64,000 nucleotides of DNA from Imbricaverruca yamaguchii (Eukaryota; Arthropoda; Thecostraca; Neoverrucidae), in contig JAOTOL010001503.1 of assembly GCA_034440575.1 (NCBI GenBank), positions 1 to 64,000 of the forward strand, given 5' to 3'. The notes under the pieces were generated by a model. It saw only the letters and a program-made list of their open reading frames with translations. It made no database searches and had not been told where the DNA came from. A program made the position numbers and the translations under genes. Shown here one piece after another: positions 43,801 to 57,850 of this stretch; the first letter of the stretch is position 1; each line of letters starts with the position of its first letter.

Positions 43801-46800
43801 AGCTCAGAAAAGCTTGCCACCAGCATGTCGAACTTCGTGCGATTTCAAGAACTCGAAACGCACAGTCCGTCTGCGTCGGCTAGAGGTCTGTCTTCTCCGG
43901 AGAAAGGAGAAAACTGTGATAGCGTGAACGCGGCCAGCTTCTGGCTTGCATATGGAGGAGTCAATGGTAGATGCAGGGGGTTGGGCGCATGTGTTCCCCT
44001 CCTATAGAATGTGGCCGCTCCTCCGGCCGGGGAATGGCGCTCATTGGGAAGGCTCGAGTGATACTATATTATCACTAACTGTGATTTTTTTAGCCAGAAG
44101 CGCTCTCTGAGAGAACAAGATGCCACTTTGGTGTGTTCGGATGGGCCTCATCGATTTTTTTTTCAGCCAGAGGCTCCCCTTGGAAGGAAAAAAACACCTC
44201 CAGGCAGAAGCGAGTTCGGAAATTGTCATGAGGGAACTTGGTCTCTGCATGGCGCCTCTATCTGAAATATTTGGCGGGTGGGATGCACTCGGGCCTACCC
44301 AGAGGGGCACCTTTACCTTTCAAGGTGCGTATCTACCTGAATAATTCGAGGGCGTTCACTCAAACACACTGGATGGGGGTCTTTTCCTTCCAAGGAGAGC
44401 CCCTGGCCGAATAATTCGAGAGGATATACTCGAGCTTTCCCGGAGTGAAGCATTTTCGAAGGGGCGCCGGATTCCATGGAGTACATGCCTTCAGTGCCAC
44501 CCCTGTGTTCGCCCCTGCATCCAAGTACTTCTGCAGTGCAACCCCTCGTAAAGAAATGACGTCCCTTTAGACAATTTCCCCCATGGCAATTCCTGAATCT
44601 GACCCTGGCAAGCGTCTCTGGGTGACATCAGTGATTAGACAGCCAGACAGAGAGTATTGCACATTTAATGCATTGTACTGTACATACCTGCTGTTATTTC
44701 GGCCTTAGCGTTCGCAAAAACCACGCTTGCTCGCATGAGGCCTGGCTTTGTTCCCAGCATAGTTTTTCCCCTACCGATGTATGCCGGCTTCTTTTCCTAG
44801 ATAGTTGTGCAGTCTTTCACCCTCGACTACGACTGCAAGACTCAGAGTCCACGTAGCAGGTATGCGTCTGTGATAATATAGGCAGCAAGTGTACATGCGC
44901 ACGGTTCTCGCTTGCCGTTGGTGACGAGAGACCTAATGCAAAATTGACAGTATTTGTTCTGCTACTTGAGCTTAGAAACGCTACAATACATTGATCGAGA
45001 TTCATTCTACATCGCTCACGACGGCTGCTTCCTTCCACCCCATGCATGCCCTTACTAGTAGGGCACTGGTACTGGTAGCGGATTGAGGTTACAGGGATCT
45101 AATATGATTGGTTACAAGAGTGTGACATGATCACACACATGCATTTATGCATCTTGGTGATGCAGTCTGGCTTTTGGTGGTAGACTGTGGCATGGCAAAG
45201 GAAGGTGTCGTTCCTAAATACTTCTGAGTTGTGTGTTACGCACCCTCAGATTATTAAAGGCAGATGAGTTGTATTACCTTCTTCATCGGGGAATTTCGCA
45301 ACAGCTACCACACCTTCATGTTTCCATGACAAGTCAATAAAATATAAAGGTCCGAAAGGGCATGATTTGGTTCACATTGCTAGATATGCCAGCCAAACTT
45401 AGCGCACATCCGTCCACAGTCGTCTCCCAGGCAGTATTCACCTCATTATTTACACTGGCTCTTCAGACAAAGTGGGAGAGCGCTCTGAGCGAACGCAGTG
45501 ATGCAAATGAAAAGAGATGCAAAAACACACTTGGTTGATTTTTCAAAAACACAGGAACACAAAAACACAAAAACACACACTTGCAAAAACACACGCTTTG
45601 ATTTTGAAGTCTTGAACCCGGCCTCTTTTCAGGTGATTTTGCTACTAAATTAACTGGCGTGAGGACAGTGCGTTAGGTAGACTTAACTCGCAACTGCGCT
45701 TGATAAGGATTAAATAGTGTTAATTTTTCACCATCAAGAGAATGCGAATCAATATGACCTTAAATCGATTAAAAATTTACATAGAGCTGAACAATTTATA
45801 TTGAATGTCCGAACACAGTCCGTTCCAAAGTCTCAATTTGTGTAAGGCATGTTGGTATGATCGGAGCTGTGATTCACTACCTGGGAGTGTTTCTGTGTGA
45901 CTTGCCCGCGAATATTAATATTAATAATATACGATAATTGGCCTTCACGCATGTGTGTCCGTGGGTTCGTAGATTATTCATCGATTCATGGGCACCGGAG
46001 GGTACGTGACTGGGGAACTCTTGTGCACCGATAGAATGGAATTTTTCTAAAATTGCATTCGCTGTTCTTTTGTCGGGCTTTCAATTGAATCGGACAATTG
46101 TACACCCCTCTAGTGATAATCCGGTCTTCTAGACGTGTGGTTGTGTATTTATATTTTACCTGGATCAGCACGTCAATTGCCAATGTATCTTATCAACAGA
46201 CTAAGCGGCCTAAATCCAGCATACGAATATAATTGAGGATAGGGTCGATTAACACGAACGCCGAAGGGCCTCTCACATAGCACGCACCGGAGGGAGGGGA
46301 TGACTCGGCCACATGCCCACAAGATTTCGAAATGATAAGCTATAAGCGCACACTTTGAACGGTAGAGTACGGATGTAATGAACTTGCTTCAGTACAAATT
46401 GCATGGCCTGAAACCTTTAAGGTCAAATGAGGTCGTGATCGGCTTCCTCACCGCACCGCCGCTCCACCGTATCAACGAAGCCTTTGTGACTGAACGCTCG
46501 CTGGCCGCCGCCCGGTCGGTTGATTTGGCATCCCTGCAATTCCCATATCTACTAACGGATTTCGATTCTGTGTTGCATATGATGCGCTTATCAATATTTA
46601 ACAAAGTCATAACATTAAATTACAATATTGCCGCCAGTTCCTGAGATGATGTTAAAAGAACGGAAGTGGGTGGATTCCGTCCCCCCCCCCCCCTTCCTTC
46701 GCTACGCATGCGAAACGGTCACCTCTTATAACTACATCAATCTTGTAGCACTTCGACCCCCAATCATTTTCATAAAACAACGCACATTTCGCAGCCTACT

Positions 46801-48350
46801 GAATGTTAGGAAGCTATGTGCAATTCAGATGTGAACTTATGCCTGCTAATAGTCATGGCGCACCACTGAAAACTCCTGATGACACCTCGCAAGTCGCTTG
46901 CCACCGAGTCCATCCTGGGAAGAGAAGCCATGTTTGAATACATTTAGGAGAGCGACTTAGTCTCTGTCTTTATTTAGCGAAAAATAATCTGAGTTTTCAT
47001 GAGTGATAAAGCCCTACAAACTGGCCAGGTGTGGTCCATTGTCATTCTTGCTCACTCTTCCCCGATAGATCAAATGTGCGATCAAGTTCTTGCTCTTTTG
47101 CATGCAGTGTTCGCCCGAAGTGGTCTTTTCCCTTTCATTCAGTCCCATTGCCTGCTGTCGATACAAGCAAGTCCAACAACGTTTTGAACTTCGTCTAACA
47201 TTTCGTTCAGATGCAGGGACACATCGACTGGTCGTGATTTTTCTCACTACCGCGACTCACAGTCTATTATGTTGTTCAATCAAATTGTCTGGTAGTCACT
47301 GCTCCTCAGTAGACACTCCGTTGCCCTTTCCCTAAACGGACTTCCGAAACAGTCCTGTTTTCCCCTTCCCTATATGTCAGACAGCTGTCAAATAATAGGT
47401 TCAGTATATAGGAGTTAAGGTAGGGACACGCCTATTGTTTCTGACCCAAATTATTTGTAATATTGTAAATATTGTTTCATAATATTTACTACCACCCGTG
47501 TTGCCAGCACATGATGAAATAAATCTACGGCCGAGTCCTACAATGCGGTCTAGTGTATCATTTCGGTACTCGCGTTACTAGTTGGTACTAGATCAGAAAG
47601 GAGAGTGCTGACTTCGAATCCAATGTTGAAATGTATTACGGATGCAATTCCCTGTGAAAAGATCAACTTAGGCCAGACCGAGTCACCCATATTGCTGTCC
47701 TGAGATGACCTTGAAAGGGTGGAAGCATTGAAGTACACGTAGAAGACATGTCAGCGCATGTAGCAGGGCATGTGATATAACTCAGCTTCCTAAAACGGAT
47801 CATTGACAGGATTGATTCATTGGCATTTGGACTATTCGTAATTTCTACGGATAGATGTATCATTCCACATTTTCCATGATGGCCTGGTGACCTGACCTGA
47901 TAGCAACCTGATGCTTTCGGTGTTCACATCATGATTGCTAAGCTGGAGATTCTGAGCGTGGACGTTTAGTTGGTAACTTGATCTGATCTAAGACCATCTT
48001 ACCCGAGGTCACCAAAATATGTTTTATTGTCTTCGTCTTCTGTTGTGGGTCAACACCCTGATATGCAAAGCTTATAGGTACCAATGAAACATAGTTTTAA
48101 CAGCTTTTGGAAGCACAAATTATAGCATTAAAAGATTCGCTATTCAATTGTCAATTGTATTCCACACCCCTGCAGTTCTATAGTCAAACAAGCAGACATA
48201 TCAGACTAATATTATTATAGTGGTTTGATAAAGAAGCGTTCAGCAAGACTGATGTTGCCCATATTAGGTTCTGCACAGGCACAACTATAGCATGCAGACC
48301 AAAGAGCACAGAGAGCAACTGCACACGAGCACATAGGAGCATCTGTAGCA
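43801..48350. other. No gene recognised in about 4.5 kb
   Basis: Frames are short and mostly compositional. Features seen: repeated AATAATTCGAG blocks at about 44,340-44,430, an AAAAACACA-rich stretch at 45,520-45,600 and a C run at 46,680-46,693. GC-rich coding-like sequence at 46,440-46,520 is open on both strands but short. Confidence 0.4.
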
Positions 48351-48379
48351 CAGGACGCTTGAGCAGCCACAGCTGCTAC

Positions 48380-49015
48380 AGAGCATAGCGCAGACACACG
48401 CTTAGTGCTATATCAAGAAGCTGTGCTATTTTGCATCATAGCTACTACAGAACACAGCGCAGACACACGCTTCCGGTGCTACATCAAGAAACTGTGCTTG
48501 CTACATCAAGAAACTGTGCTATCATGCATGACAGCTGTTACAGAGCACAGCGCAGACACACGCTTCCGGTGCTACATCAAGAAACTGTGCTATCATGCAT
48601 GACAGCTGTTACAGAGCACAGCGCAGATTACAGCCCCTATAGTGCTACATCAAGAAACTCTGCTATCATGCATGGCAGCTGTTGCAGAGTACAGCGCAGG
48701 TACGCGCCTACAGTGCTAGATCAAGAAACTGTGCCATCTTGCATCACAGCTATTACAGAGCGCAGCCCAGAGTACAGCCCCTATAGTGCTACATCAAGAA
48801 ACTGTGCCATCATGCATGGCAGCTGTTGCAGAGTACAGCCCAGAGTACAGCCCCTATAGTGCTACATCAAGAAACTGTGCTATCATGCATGGCAGCTGTT
48901 GCAGAGTACAGCGCAGGTACGCGCCTACAGTGCTAGATCAAGAAACTGTGCCATCTTGCATCACAGCTGTTGCAGAGCACAGCGCAGGTGCAAGCTTGCA
49001 AGAAACTGTAACATC
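48380..49015 (+). repeat. Minisatellite, 71-73-bp period, about nine units
   Basis: The phrase GCTACATCAAGAAACTGTGC recurs at 48,571, 48,644, 48,715, 48,788, 48,861 and 48,932 with a spacing of 71-73 bases, and in more diverged form upstream. Within the unit, CATGCAT, CAGCTGTTGCAGAG and ACAGCGCAG are well kept. Units alternate between a CAGCCCCTATAGTGCTAC and an ACGCGCCTACAGTGCTAG type, which indicates higher-order structure. Open frames across it are by-products of the repeat. Confidence 0.92.
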
Positions 49016-49019
49016 TTAC

Positions 49020-51137
49020 AGCGTTTCATTGACGAACCTGTTGATCCTTCTTTGAAGGACGGATGAGTCGGGAGCAAAACAGCATGTGGGTGTTTTTATG
49101 CAATATTCCGCCATATAAACGACTAAAATTGTTGAAGGTAGCAGGAGAAATGTGAATCAGTACGAATTGATTTATATTTGCCATTTTTTATTCGGAATTG
49201 CTTCGCTCCACTTCTCGCAAAATGGCTTCCGCACTACGGGCCATAAAGTGTGCGCATTTTGTTGGTAGAGTGCAATCACTATGCTTGTCCATATTTAGCG
49301 GTATGATTACATGCAGTATCCAAATGAAAGAACAATATACATCTACATCGGAAAGCAGTTTCTTGTTTTATAACTCACAAACCACGAATGAAGGATGAGA
49401 AGGTGCACAGTTGCGAAGCAGAAGCATCAACCATATTGATGTGATGTGGGAAATCGCTTCAGAGTCGCTTTTTCCCTTCCCAAAAGCTGCACTGGTTCCT
49501 TCCTCCCGATTAAGTACACTGCAGGTGTGCATTTCTGGCCTCGGTAAAGTTGCACTTGGATAGAGCTTCCAGCATGGATGTACTTAAGCACATCCAACTT
49601 ATCAGACGACGGCTCTGGTAGTTGTCAAAGTCCTTCCAAAGCTCATGATGGCATTTCGAACTACCAATTTGACAATGATGTGGACATAGTATTTTCTTAT
49701 CACTTTAAAGTTTTGCGAGCGCTTCCGCGTCACCTCGAGTCATCCTCCTCCACCTGAATCCCCCAGAATCGGTGGCTCTGGTCCATATCCTTGGTACAAC
49801 AGTCCCATTAGTAGTATACAAACGCAATCGGGTGTTTCTCATCTACACTAGAGTCATGCTCAGCCATCCTTCCCTTGCTTATAACATTCCCAGGGCCCGC
49901 AAGGCTAAAGGATGTGAAATGTTCAGGAAGAATATCCAGATTAGGCCCTGAACTTTGAGACCGTTAATATTGGTTAATTCGGCTCGTATCAAGAGCACGG
50001 TATCAGGAGCATACCAGATTCGAAGCGACCAAATTAGCAGTACGCAGGACAGCTGTTATCATGCAAAGGCATGACATTATGGGAAGGGTTTGTGTGTTGT
50101 CTGGACGGAGACACCTGCAAGAACTCTTTATCGTGCGATGGTGTCTTCGAGTAAAAGTCTATCCTGAAAATGCTGTCATTGCTCAGGCATTCACCACGTA
50201 TTACAAATTGATTTGGAGCCAGTTCGGTTGACAAAAGGCCGGGTGGTGCTGTCTGTTCGGCTTAAGATGTGTGAAATGTTTGCACCGAAAGGTAATCTGC
50301 TGCAGAGAATATGCAATGAAACGAGGGATTGGGAATGAAGTATTGTGCATGAAACTTAGTCTTAGTGCAATTCGCACCATGGTAGCAAGCTAATTAATTG
50401 CACACATGCAACCATGTTCGTCGATTACACTTTAGGTACCTGATAATTCCATTTTGACCCCTCGTTTTACGTAGTTCTGTGAAGATTGCATTTGCAATAA
50501 TATTTAATGAAACGCTGCGAATCAAGTTATCGGCGTTCCTGTTCTGCAAGCGGACTGACAATATGCTATTGTTCTCTTAGTGCCTTTAAGTTGTCCGTCG
50601 TGAAGGAGAAAATATGAGTGAGTCGATAATGCAAAGCCGAAACAGTGGTCAAAATAATTCAGATACAGGCTGAACAGGATTTAGGTTGCAAATCTGGCCC
50701 ATCGTTCCCAAGACTGTCGTCGATACTTTGGTTAAAAATGCACGACCGGAATGACCGTTTTGTCATCCGACCGGGCCGTCGATCACAAGTTCTTTAGCAG
50801 TGTCAGTCGGGATAAGCCTGGCCAGCATTATTGTTGAGCTTCAGTAGATAATTGTTCACCTCTACTTCCAACTTAATCACTTGCTATTTGTATGAGCGCG
50901 AGTTAGCACTCCTTACAGAGCGATTCACCCATCAAATGACCTCTGCACTGGCGGTACGGAATTAACGTTATGTATCGCTCACGAAATGGTAGCTGGTAGT
51001 TAATTGCCAACGTAATTATCTCGAAACTCTTGAACGCAAATGGCATAGCATCACTGCGAGCGCGCCGATCGACGACGACCGAGTTGGTCATCAAAGGTCA
51101 ACTGCGGATCGATATGTTGTTCGGACCGACCGACCTC
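49020..51137. other. No gene recognised
   Basis: About 2 kb without a convincing frame, lying downstream of the CCCH-RING gene. It may hold that gene's 3' UTR next to 51,138, but I cannot point to a clear polyadenylation signal. Confidence 0.4.
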
Positions 51138-52616
51138 TTAGTGGTAGGTGACGACAGTGGTGGTTACGGTTTTGCCGCTGGCAGGTCCTCGAGATTTGGA
51201 GCGACCACCTACGCCGCGACTGGCTGGTCCGCCGCGACTGGCTGGTCTGCCGCGACTGGCTGGTCCGCCGCGACCGGCCGGGCCGCCACTGTCAGCTGAC
51301 TTGCCGCTGCCGACTGGCGGCAGCTGCGGTGTCTCGAGCAGACCGACACCGTCTCGTCTCCGCTGGGCCACCAGCCGGCGGCGCGCCTGCTGAGCCTCCA
51401 CGTCCAGTCCGTCCACCCAGTCCTCGACGGCGTCGTCGATGACGAGCGAGCGCACCGTGGTGGCAATGGCGGCCCGACACAGCGGGCACGTGTCCGTCTG
51501 TCGGATCACACGCTGCACGCAACCCTCACAGAACGTGTGCGAGCAGCCGAGTGTGGTGGCTTTGATGAACAGCTCCTGGCAAACGATGCAGACGAGGTTT
51601 CGCGGCTGCGTCGACCGCTCAGTCGATCCACTGGGCGCCGCAGACGCACCGTCGCCACACTTGGGCGTGGTCTCGGCGCTCTTCGCGCCGGCCTCCTTCG
51701 CCTGGTACCACTCACGCATCCTGAGGAGCACACCTTTGGCGTCCGTGTGCTGCAGCTGGTGTTGCCGGATAATGTCCATGTTATGCTCTCCTTTGAAGAT
51801 GTTGTGCTCTAGCGGACAGCCCTTCCTTGTGCACGGACTGCGGACGAAGTCAAGGCACATGTGGAGGTGGTGACACGACAAATTCTTGCATCCATTTTTG
51901 TTGTAGGCGTAGCACACCTTTAGAACCGCCATGCTATCTGCGTCCTTTCCGGCTACGGGTGTGTCAGATGGTGGGTTCCAAGTCTTTGCAGCCTGATTAC
52001 TCATGGACAGGTATGTGAGCCGGAGCTTTTCAAAAACGATTGCTGCCTCTACGTCGAGACATTTTGCCGTCTTTAGCACTTGCAAATTGTGTTCGCCATG
52101 AGTGATACTGTGTTCCATGCTGCAGCTTCCTCCCTTCGAGCACTTGCCCTGAATGTAGTTCAAACACAAGTGCAGGTGCGTGCAGTTTAGGTTCGGACAT
52201 CCTATTGTGTTATAAGCGAAACATATTCCTGGTGGCTTCAGCTCATCCGCTCTGGACATGCTTGGCTTGAACCTCTCCATCAACTGTTTCAAAATTTTCG
52301 GATGTTGGTTGTCGTGGTGCCAGCCGTGCGCTTTGAGCACCACTGTGTTATGGACCGTAGTCAAGAGGTGAGTTTTGATGCACTTATTGTTGTACTTGCA
52401 TCTACCGGTGATGAAGTAGAAGCAGATGTGTAGATGTTGACATCCATCATCATCGCAGCCATCCTTGTTGAATGCGCGACATACGTCTGGAAGAGTCGGC
52501 AACGCTTTGGTCGCCATTGGTACCTTCAGTTCTGGCTGGTCTCGGAGTTCACCAAAATTGGCTTTGCAACGGCCGATCGCTGGATGCGCGTGGCCACCTG
52601 CAATGAACAGATCCAA
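51138..52616 (-). CDS. CCCH zinc-finger and RING-finger protein, likely E3 ubiquitin ligase
   Basis: An uninterrupted 492-codon frame. It has three pairs of CCCH fingers of the ZC3HAV1/PARP12 kind at residues 46-83, 132-169 and 235-271. In each pair the first finger is C-x7-C-x4-C-x3-H and the second C-x7-C-x4/5-C-x3-H. A C3HC4 RING at 343-380 (CIVCQELF...CSHTFCEGC...CPLC) resembles RNF8/CHFR-type RINGs, so RNA binding plus ubiquitin transfer is inferred. The C-terminus (about 444-481) is GGPASRG repeats, RGG-like. CCCH pairs of this type bind viral RNA in vertebrate ZAP, so an immune role is possible but unproven. Start: Met1 at 52,616 is 5' of a possible acceptor (CATTGCAG before about 52,600), so the exon may start there and the true first codon lie on an upstream exon; Met34 (MATKALP, 52,517) is the alternative. 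No stops or slips; this is the only convincing host gene in the window. Confidence 0.9.
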   Translation of the reverse strand: MDLFIAGGHAHPAIGRCKANFGELRDQPELKVPMATKALPTLPDVCRAFNKDGCDDDGCQHLHICFYFITGRCKYNNKCIKTHLLTTVHNTVVLKAHGWHHDNQHPKILKQLMERFKPSMSRADELKPPGICFAYNTIGCPNLNCTHLHLCLNYIQGKCSKGGSCSMEHSITHGEHNLQVLKTAKCLDVEAAIVFEKLRLTYLSMSNQAAKTWNPPSDTPVAGKDADSMAVLKVCYAYNKNGCKNLSCHHLHMCLDFVRSPCTRKGCPLEHNIFKGEHNMDIIRQHQLQHTDAKGVLLRMREWYQAKEAGAKSAETTPKCGDGASAAPSGSTERSTQPRNLVCIVCQELFIKATTLGCSHTFCEGCVQRVIRQTDTCPLCRAAIATTVRSLVIDDAVEDWVDGLDVEAQQARRRLVAQRRRDGVGLLETPQLPPVGSGKSADSGGPAGRGGPASRGRPASRGGPASRGVGGRSKSRGPASGKTVTTTVVTYH

Positions 52617-52875
52617 TATATCAGCCTCTTCATAAAGTTAGTTCAAAGTCCCTGCAGAGCATTTTACGTGTACTGAAAAAACTCATCAAAGCATAAAGCC
52701 ATGTTGGCAATTGTGGCTTGAAAACGGTAGTTTACAGGTAACAAATCATTATCAGCATCACATCATCACACATCATTGGTTTGGATGGAGGCTAGTTCTT
52801 TTCCTCAGGGATATTTATTTACTTGTCTTACTTTCACCTGTGCGATTTGGCAAAATTGAAAGGTGGGGAAAGTCA

Positions 52876-54429
<1,554 letters not shown>

Positions 54430-55090
54430 ACCTAGTTGGTAAAACCGACTTCGGGCTTCATCAGCCCCTCGGATCGATTTCGGGTAATTTATGTTACCCC
54501 GCGCCGTCTTTCCGGTCAATTCCTCCCACCCCGTCTCGGGGGGGGGGGTTGTTGAAGACCCCCCTCTAAAATCCAAACTAAGCGTCGCACGAAAACGAAA
54601 GAGGTGCCATCGGAAAGCGCTCGACATGTAGGGCCCGGATCCACCCACAAAACAATTTCCCCCAAAATTACGTCACTATGTGGGCTACGTTTCCACGACT
54701 TTTCACGACTTACATTATGTTTTTGGCTCTGGGGAGTTCATTTTGGTGGATGTTGGAGAACAATATTTGGAATCAGGAAAGGACAGCGAAATCGTCCAGC
54801 ACAATACGTTTTTGGCCCCCAAAACTACAAATTTCATTTTTTTATTTCAATATTTTGAGTTCAAATTTTCTTTACTTTTACTTTTCTAATCGACAGAGCA
54901 AACCGGGAAACGTTGCTGGAAGTCAACAACGTTTCTCGGTTTGCTCTATCCATTATAGTCTCTCATAAAAAATGCTTGCTTTAAACAGAATGTTCGATTT
55001 GAACTCTAATAGGCAAATATGCAATGTTAATATGTGGCCAAAAACGATAAAAAAGACAAATTCCTCTCGTACGTTTGGAAAATCTGTACA
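54430..55090 (-). repeat. Dispersed repeat family R, copy B, with terminal hairpin
   Basis: Inverse partner of 20,500-21,130. It contains a hairpin with 20-base arms and one mismatch (54,896-54,915 GAGCAAACCGGGAAACGTTG against 54,927-54,946) around an 11-base loop. Copy A has only one arm. Past the hairpin both copies continue into AAAAATGCTT and a GGCAAATA block, so it is internal and not terminal. Confidence 0.75.
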
Positions 55091-55299
55091 GCTAAGTTTC
55101 GGGTAGTCTCGTAAATATGGGATTCAACGTGTTGGTCAGATTTGTGGAAAAATGTTTCAATGCTATAGTTATGGAAGTGACTAAGATAATGTGGCCACTT
55201 ATTTATGTTTGAGATGTTTTCTTTTCAGCTTGCAAGTAGTTGTTAACCTGCTTTTAGATTAAAAATAATCAAAACAAAAATTCGAAAGTTACAATTTTG

Positions 55300-55620
55300 G
55301 AAACACAATATAACTTAGCGTAACTAATCTGAACCTTCGTTATAAGAATAAGTGGAAGCATTAATGTTTCTCTCTAAACTTTCCCTTTTAAAAACACTAC
55401 CTGACATAACCTCAACTATCCTACCCTCTTTTGTTCTGTTTTATGGGGGTAAAGTGTGTGTAAAACATGTCCCGTGAACACCTGAGGTTACAATAATGCA
55501 AATACACCTTAACCTTGGAGACGCTTATGTACATGTAAAATATTAAACACATACAATAGCCGAGCAGTGTAGATTATCAAACAAACCTGAACCTACTGAT
55601 ACTTCATTCAATAGACTTGG
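55300..55620. repeat. AT-rich repeat related to 38.9-39.9 kb
   Basis: ACCTGACATAACCTCAAC, GGGGGTAAAGTGTGTGTAAA and GAACACCTGAGGTTACAATAA follow the same order as at 39,020-39,130. The end (ATTATCAA, ACCTGAACCTA, TGATA) recurs at 58,920-58,980. Confidence 0.5.
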
Positions 55621-55879
55621 AAATATGGGGAATCGATGATGAGCCACGCCATCCTACTATAAAAGTGACGTCAATATTTAATACACGCACGTCCGGGGGC
55701 AGATATCTGCCCCACCTGCGGGGTTTCATAATTTACCCCGCCATACTAATCAGGCTAGCAAGGTCAAACTTCGCATGGCTGCTCATTCGTCTTTTCTGCA
55801 TATCCTCATACATTTTTAACCCTGGGTCATTTCAGGTCAGGACACCAGGTCAGGCGAAGTGACCCAACATCCCTCGGAG

Positions 55880-56830
55880 TTCTAGGTGGGATAACTTCCA
55901 CAATAATTGGGCGATTCATTTGAAACTTACATTACGTCATGGTCTCATCAGGGACCATAATACATGCCATTTTTTCATAGCATTGACCTAAGGTCAGGTT
56001 GCGGCCATGGCTTCCACATTATAGGGTTGTGGTAAAATATACCAATGTTTCCTACATATTTGCTCTCGGAATGACCACACAACGGTTGTGGCGTGTAGTT
56101 GGTAGCTATGCTCAATGCTACCGCTGACATTTCTGATCAGTGACCTCACCAAGGTCATCTGAGGTCACCTGAGATCACCAGCACATTTCTGCGCATTATA
56201 TCGCACCACATTGAGCTAGAAGTTTCCAATTGTCGTCATTGTGCTTGCATCGTCAAGACTTGTCGATTGACACATTACGTGCCCTCCCTAGGCTACTTCA
56301 TGATCTTGACCTGAGGTCATAGTTTCGGAGTAAGAAGTATTCCTGCTTGGGCACATAGTTGGCACATTGATTGTTCTCTGTAAATCGAATAGCGTTCGCC
56401 GTTTGTTTCTATTTGTTACAGGTCCTGAGATATTTGTCAATATCTGAAAGTCCCACCCGATGTCGTCGAATTTCACCTATGATGACCCAGTGTCCCGAGT
56501 ATTGACCTGAGCGAAAACATAAGCGGACCGGCGGACCTGAGCGAAACTGAGCGGACCAGCGAAGTTGTCACGGACCGCCGGACGTGCGAGTGTTAAGGTT
56601 GCAGGGCCAGCAAAATAAGTGCTAACAAATAGGATTGCTTATTAAGTTACGTGAGATGCTCTTCTAGTTGTTGCAAGTCCTGCGACTCAATTTATCACAT
56701 AATTCACTTTGAGTTCCTTTCTATGGATGAGAAGACAGAACCGCCTTCGTAGGTTGCGCACTGAGATACTGTGCGCAGATACTGTGTGCCTTCGTAGGTT
56801 GCGCAATGAATCGAACCTGATGAATGTGCC
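55880..56830. other. No gene; GGTCA-rich stretch and short duplication
   Basis: AAGGTCA/TGAGGTCA words recur at 55,985-56,520, similar in flavour to the array at 33.3-34.0 kb. At 56,744 and 56,790 the word GCCTTCGTAGGTTGCGCA is duplicated. Confidence 0.5.
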
Positions 56831-57549
56831 ATTGTTTTGGGGATCCCAGTATGGGGAGCTCGTCCTGATCTGCATGATATCTCGCAAATAGAATTCTGGC
56901 TGTGCCACATTGGAATCCAATTATGGAAGAAAGCTGCTTCCTGGTATAAGAGGTGTCTTGTGGCTGTTTAGATTGCTTGATGAGTAAAATATGCACTGAT
57001 AGACAGATGCCCTGAGAACAAATAAACTACTTTTCCAGTAAAAAGATGCGCTGATAAAATCTTTACCTTTCATTCAAATTGGTAGCTGATGGGAAGGGAA
57101 ATTACATGCTGCACTACAGCACGCTCACCGAAGGCTTAATTTCGTAAGAATTTGCAAGCGGGTCAGTTCACTTGCTTACTGAAATGAATGTATTCTTCAC
57201 ATTATGGGCTGAATTCAATTACCATATCGACAGATTGCAGCTTTGGGCAATGGCTAATGTGGAAAAAGATTGCGCATACACAGCGCGTTGTTACCTACAA
57301 ATATAAATGTGGGCATGCCTCACAACCCAGGAAAAGGCCGTGATTTAGGATTTTGTTTGGGGCAAACTATCGGCAAAGTGTCTTCATGGATAAGATGCCC
57401 TGCTTGAAGTAACCACAAAAATGAGGATGCAATGTTCTAATACATATTTATGTGCACATTTCCACATAAAACTGCATCCTTCAGATGATTTCTACTTCAA
57501 TTTCAAGATAATTTCATTCAAGATAATTAGATGTTTTTGATGGAGGAGC

Positions 57550-57850
57550 ATGACATCTCCTCCCCCTCCCCCAGCCTTGATCACCAATGATGATGGTTTC
57601 TGCCTCGATTTCCACCCCACCCCTAGCCACAAAAAGGTGCAATGCCTTTGCTTTATTTTCGCTGTCATACAAACAACTTCGACTTCGCAGCTTTTGTACT
57701 CTTGGCTTTGGCTTTGGCTTTAGTTCCGATCTTTTGGAATCAAACCTTCTAATTATTTTACTAACGTTTTCAACTGTTGGCTCTAGCCTCTTTTTGGTTT
57801 GATCTTTGAAGGCATGGAAGTGGCACCATCTAGGTTGGCTTTAGCTGTTC
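57550..57850 (-). other. Unrecognised minus-strand open stretch
   Basis: About 80 codons without a stop: WCHFHAFKDQTKKRLEPTVE, IIRRFDSKRSELKPKPK, then LYDSENKAKALHLFVARGG. The composition is protein-like, but there is no start codon and I know no family. A decayed exon or chance are both possible. Confidence 0.2.

Noticed and set aside
48380..49055. Possible CRISPR array or repeat protein in the 48.4-49.0 kb repeat
   Set aside because: Units are 71-73 bases with diverged full-length repeats, not short identical repeats with unique spacers, and the DNA is eukaryotic. The reading frame merely follows the minisatellite.
54896..54960. Helitron 3' end suggested by the hairpin in repeat R copy B
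   Set aside because: No CTRR terminus follows, and homology between the two copies continues beyond the hairpin.
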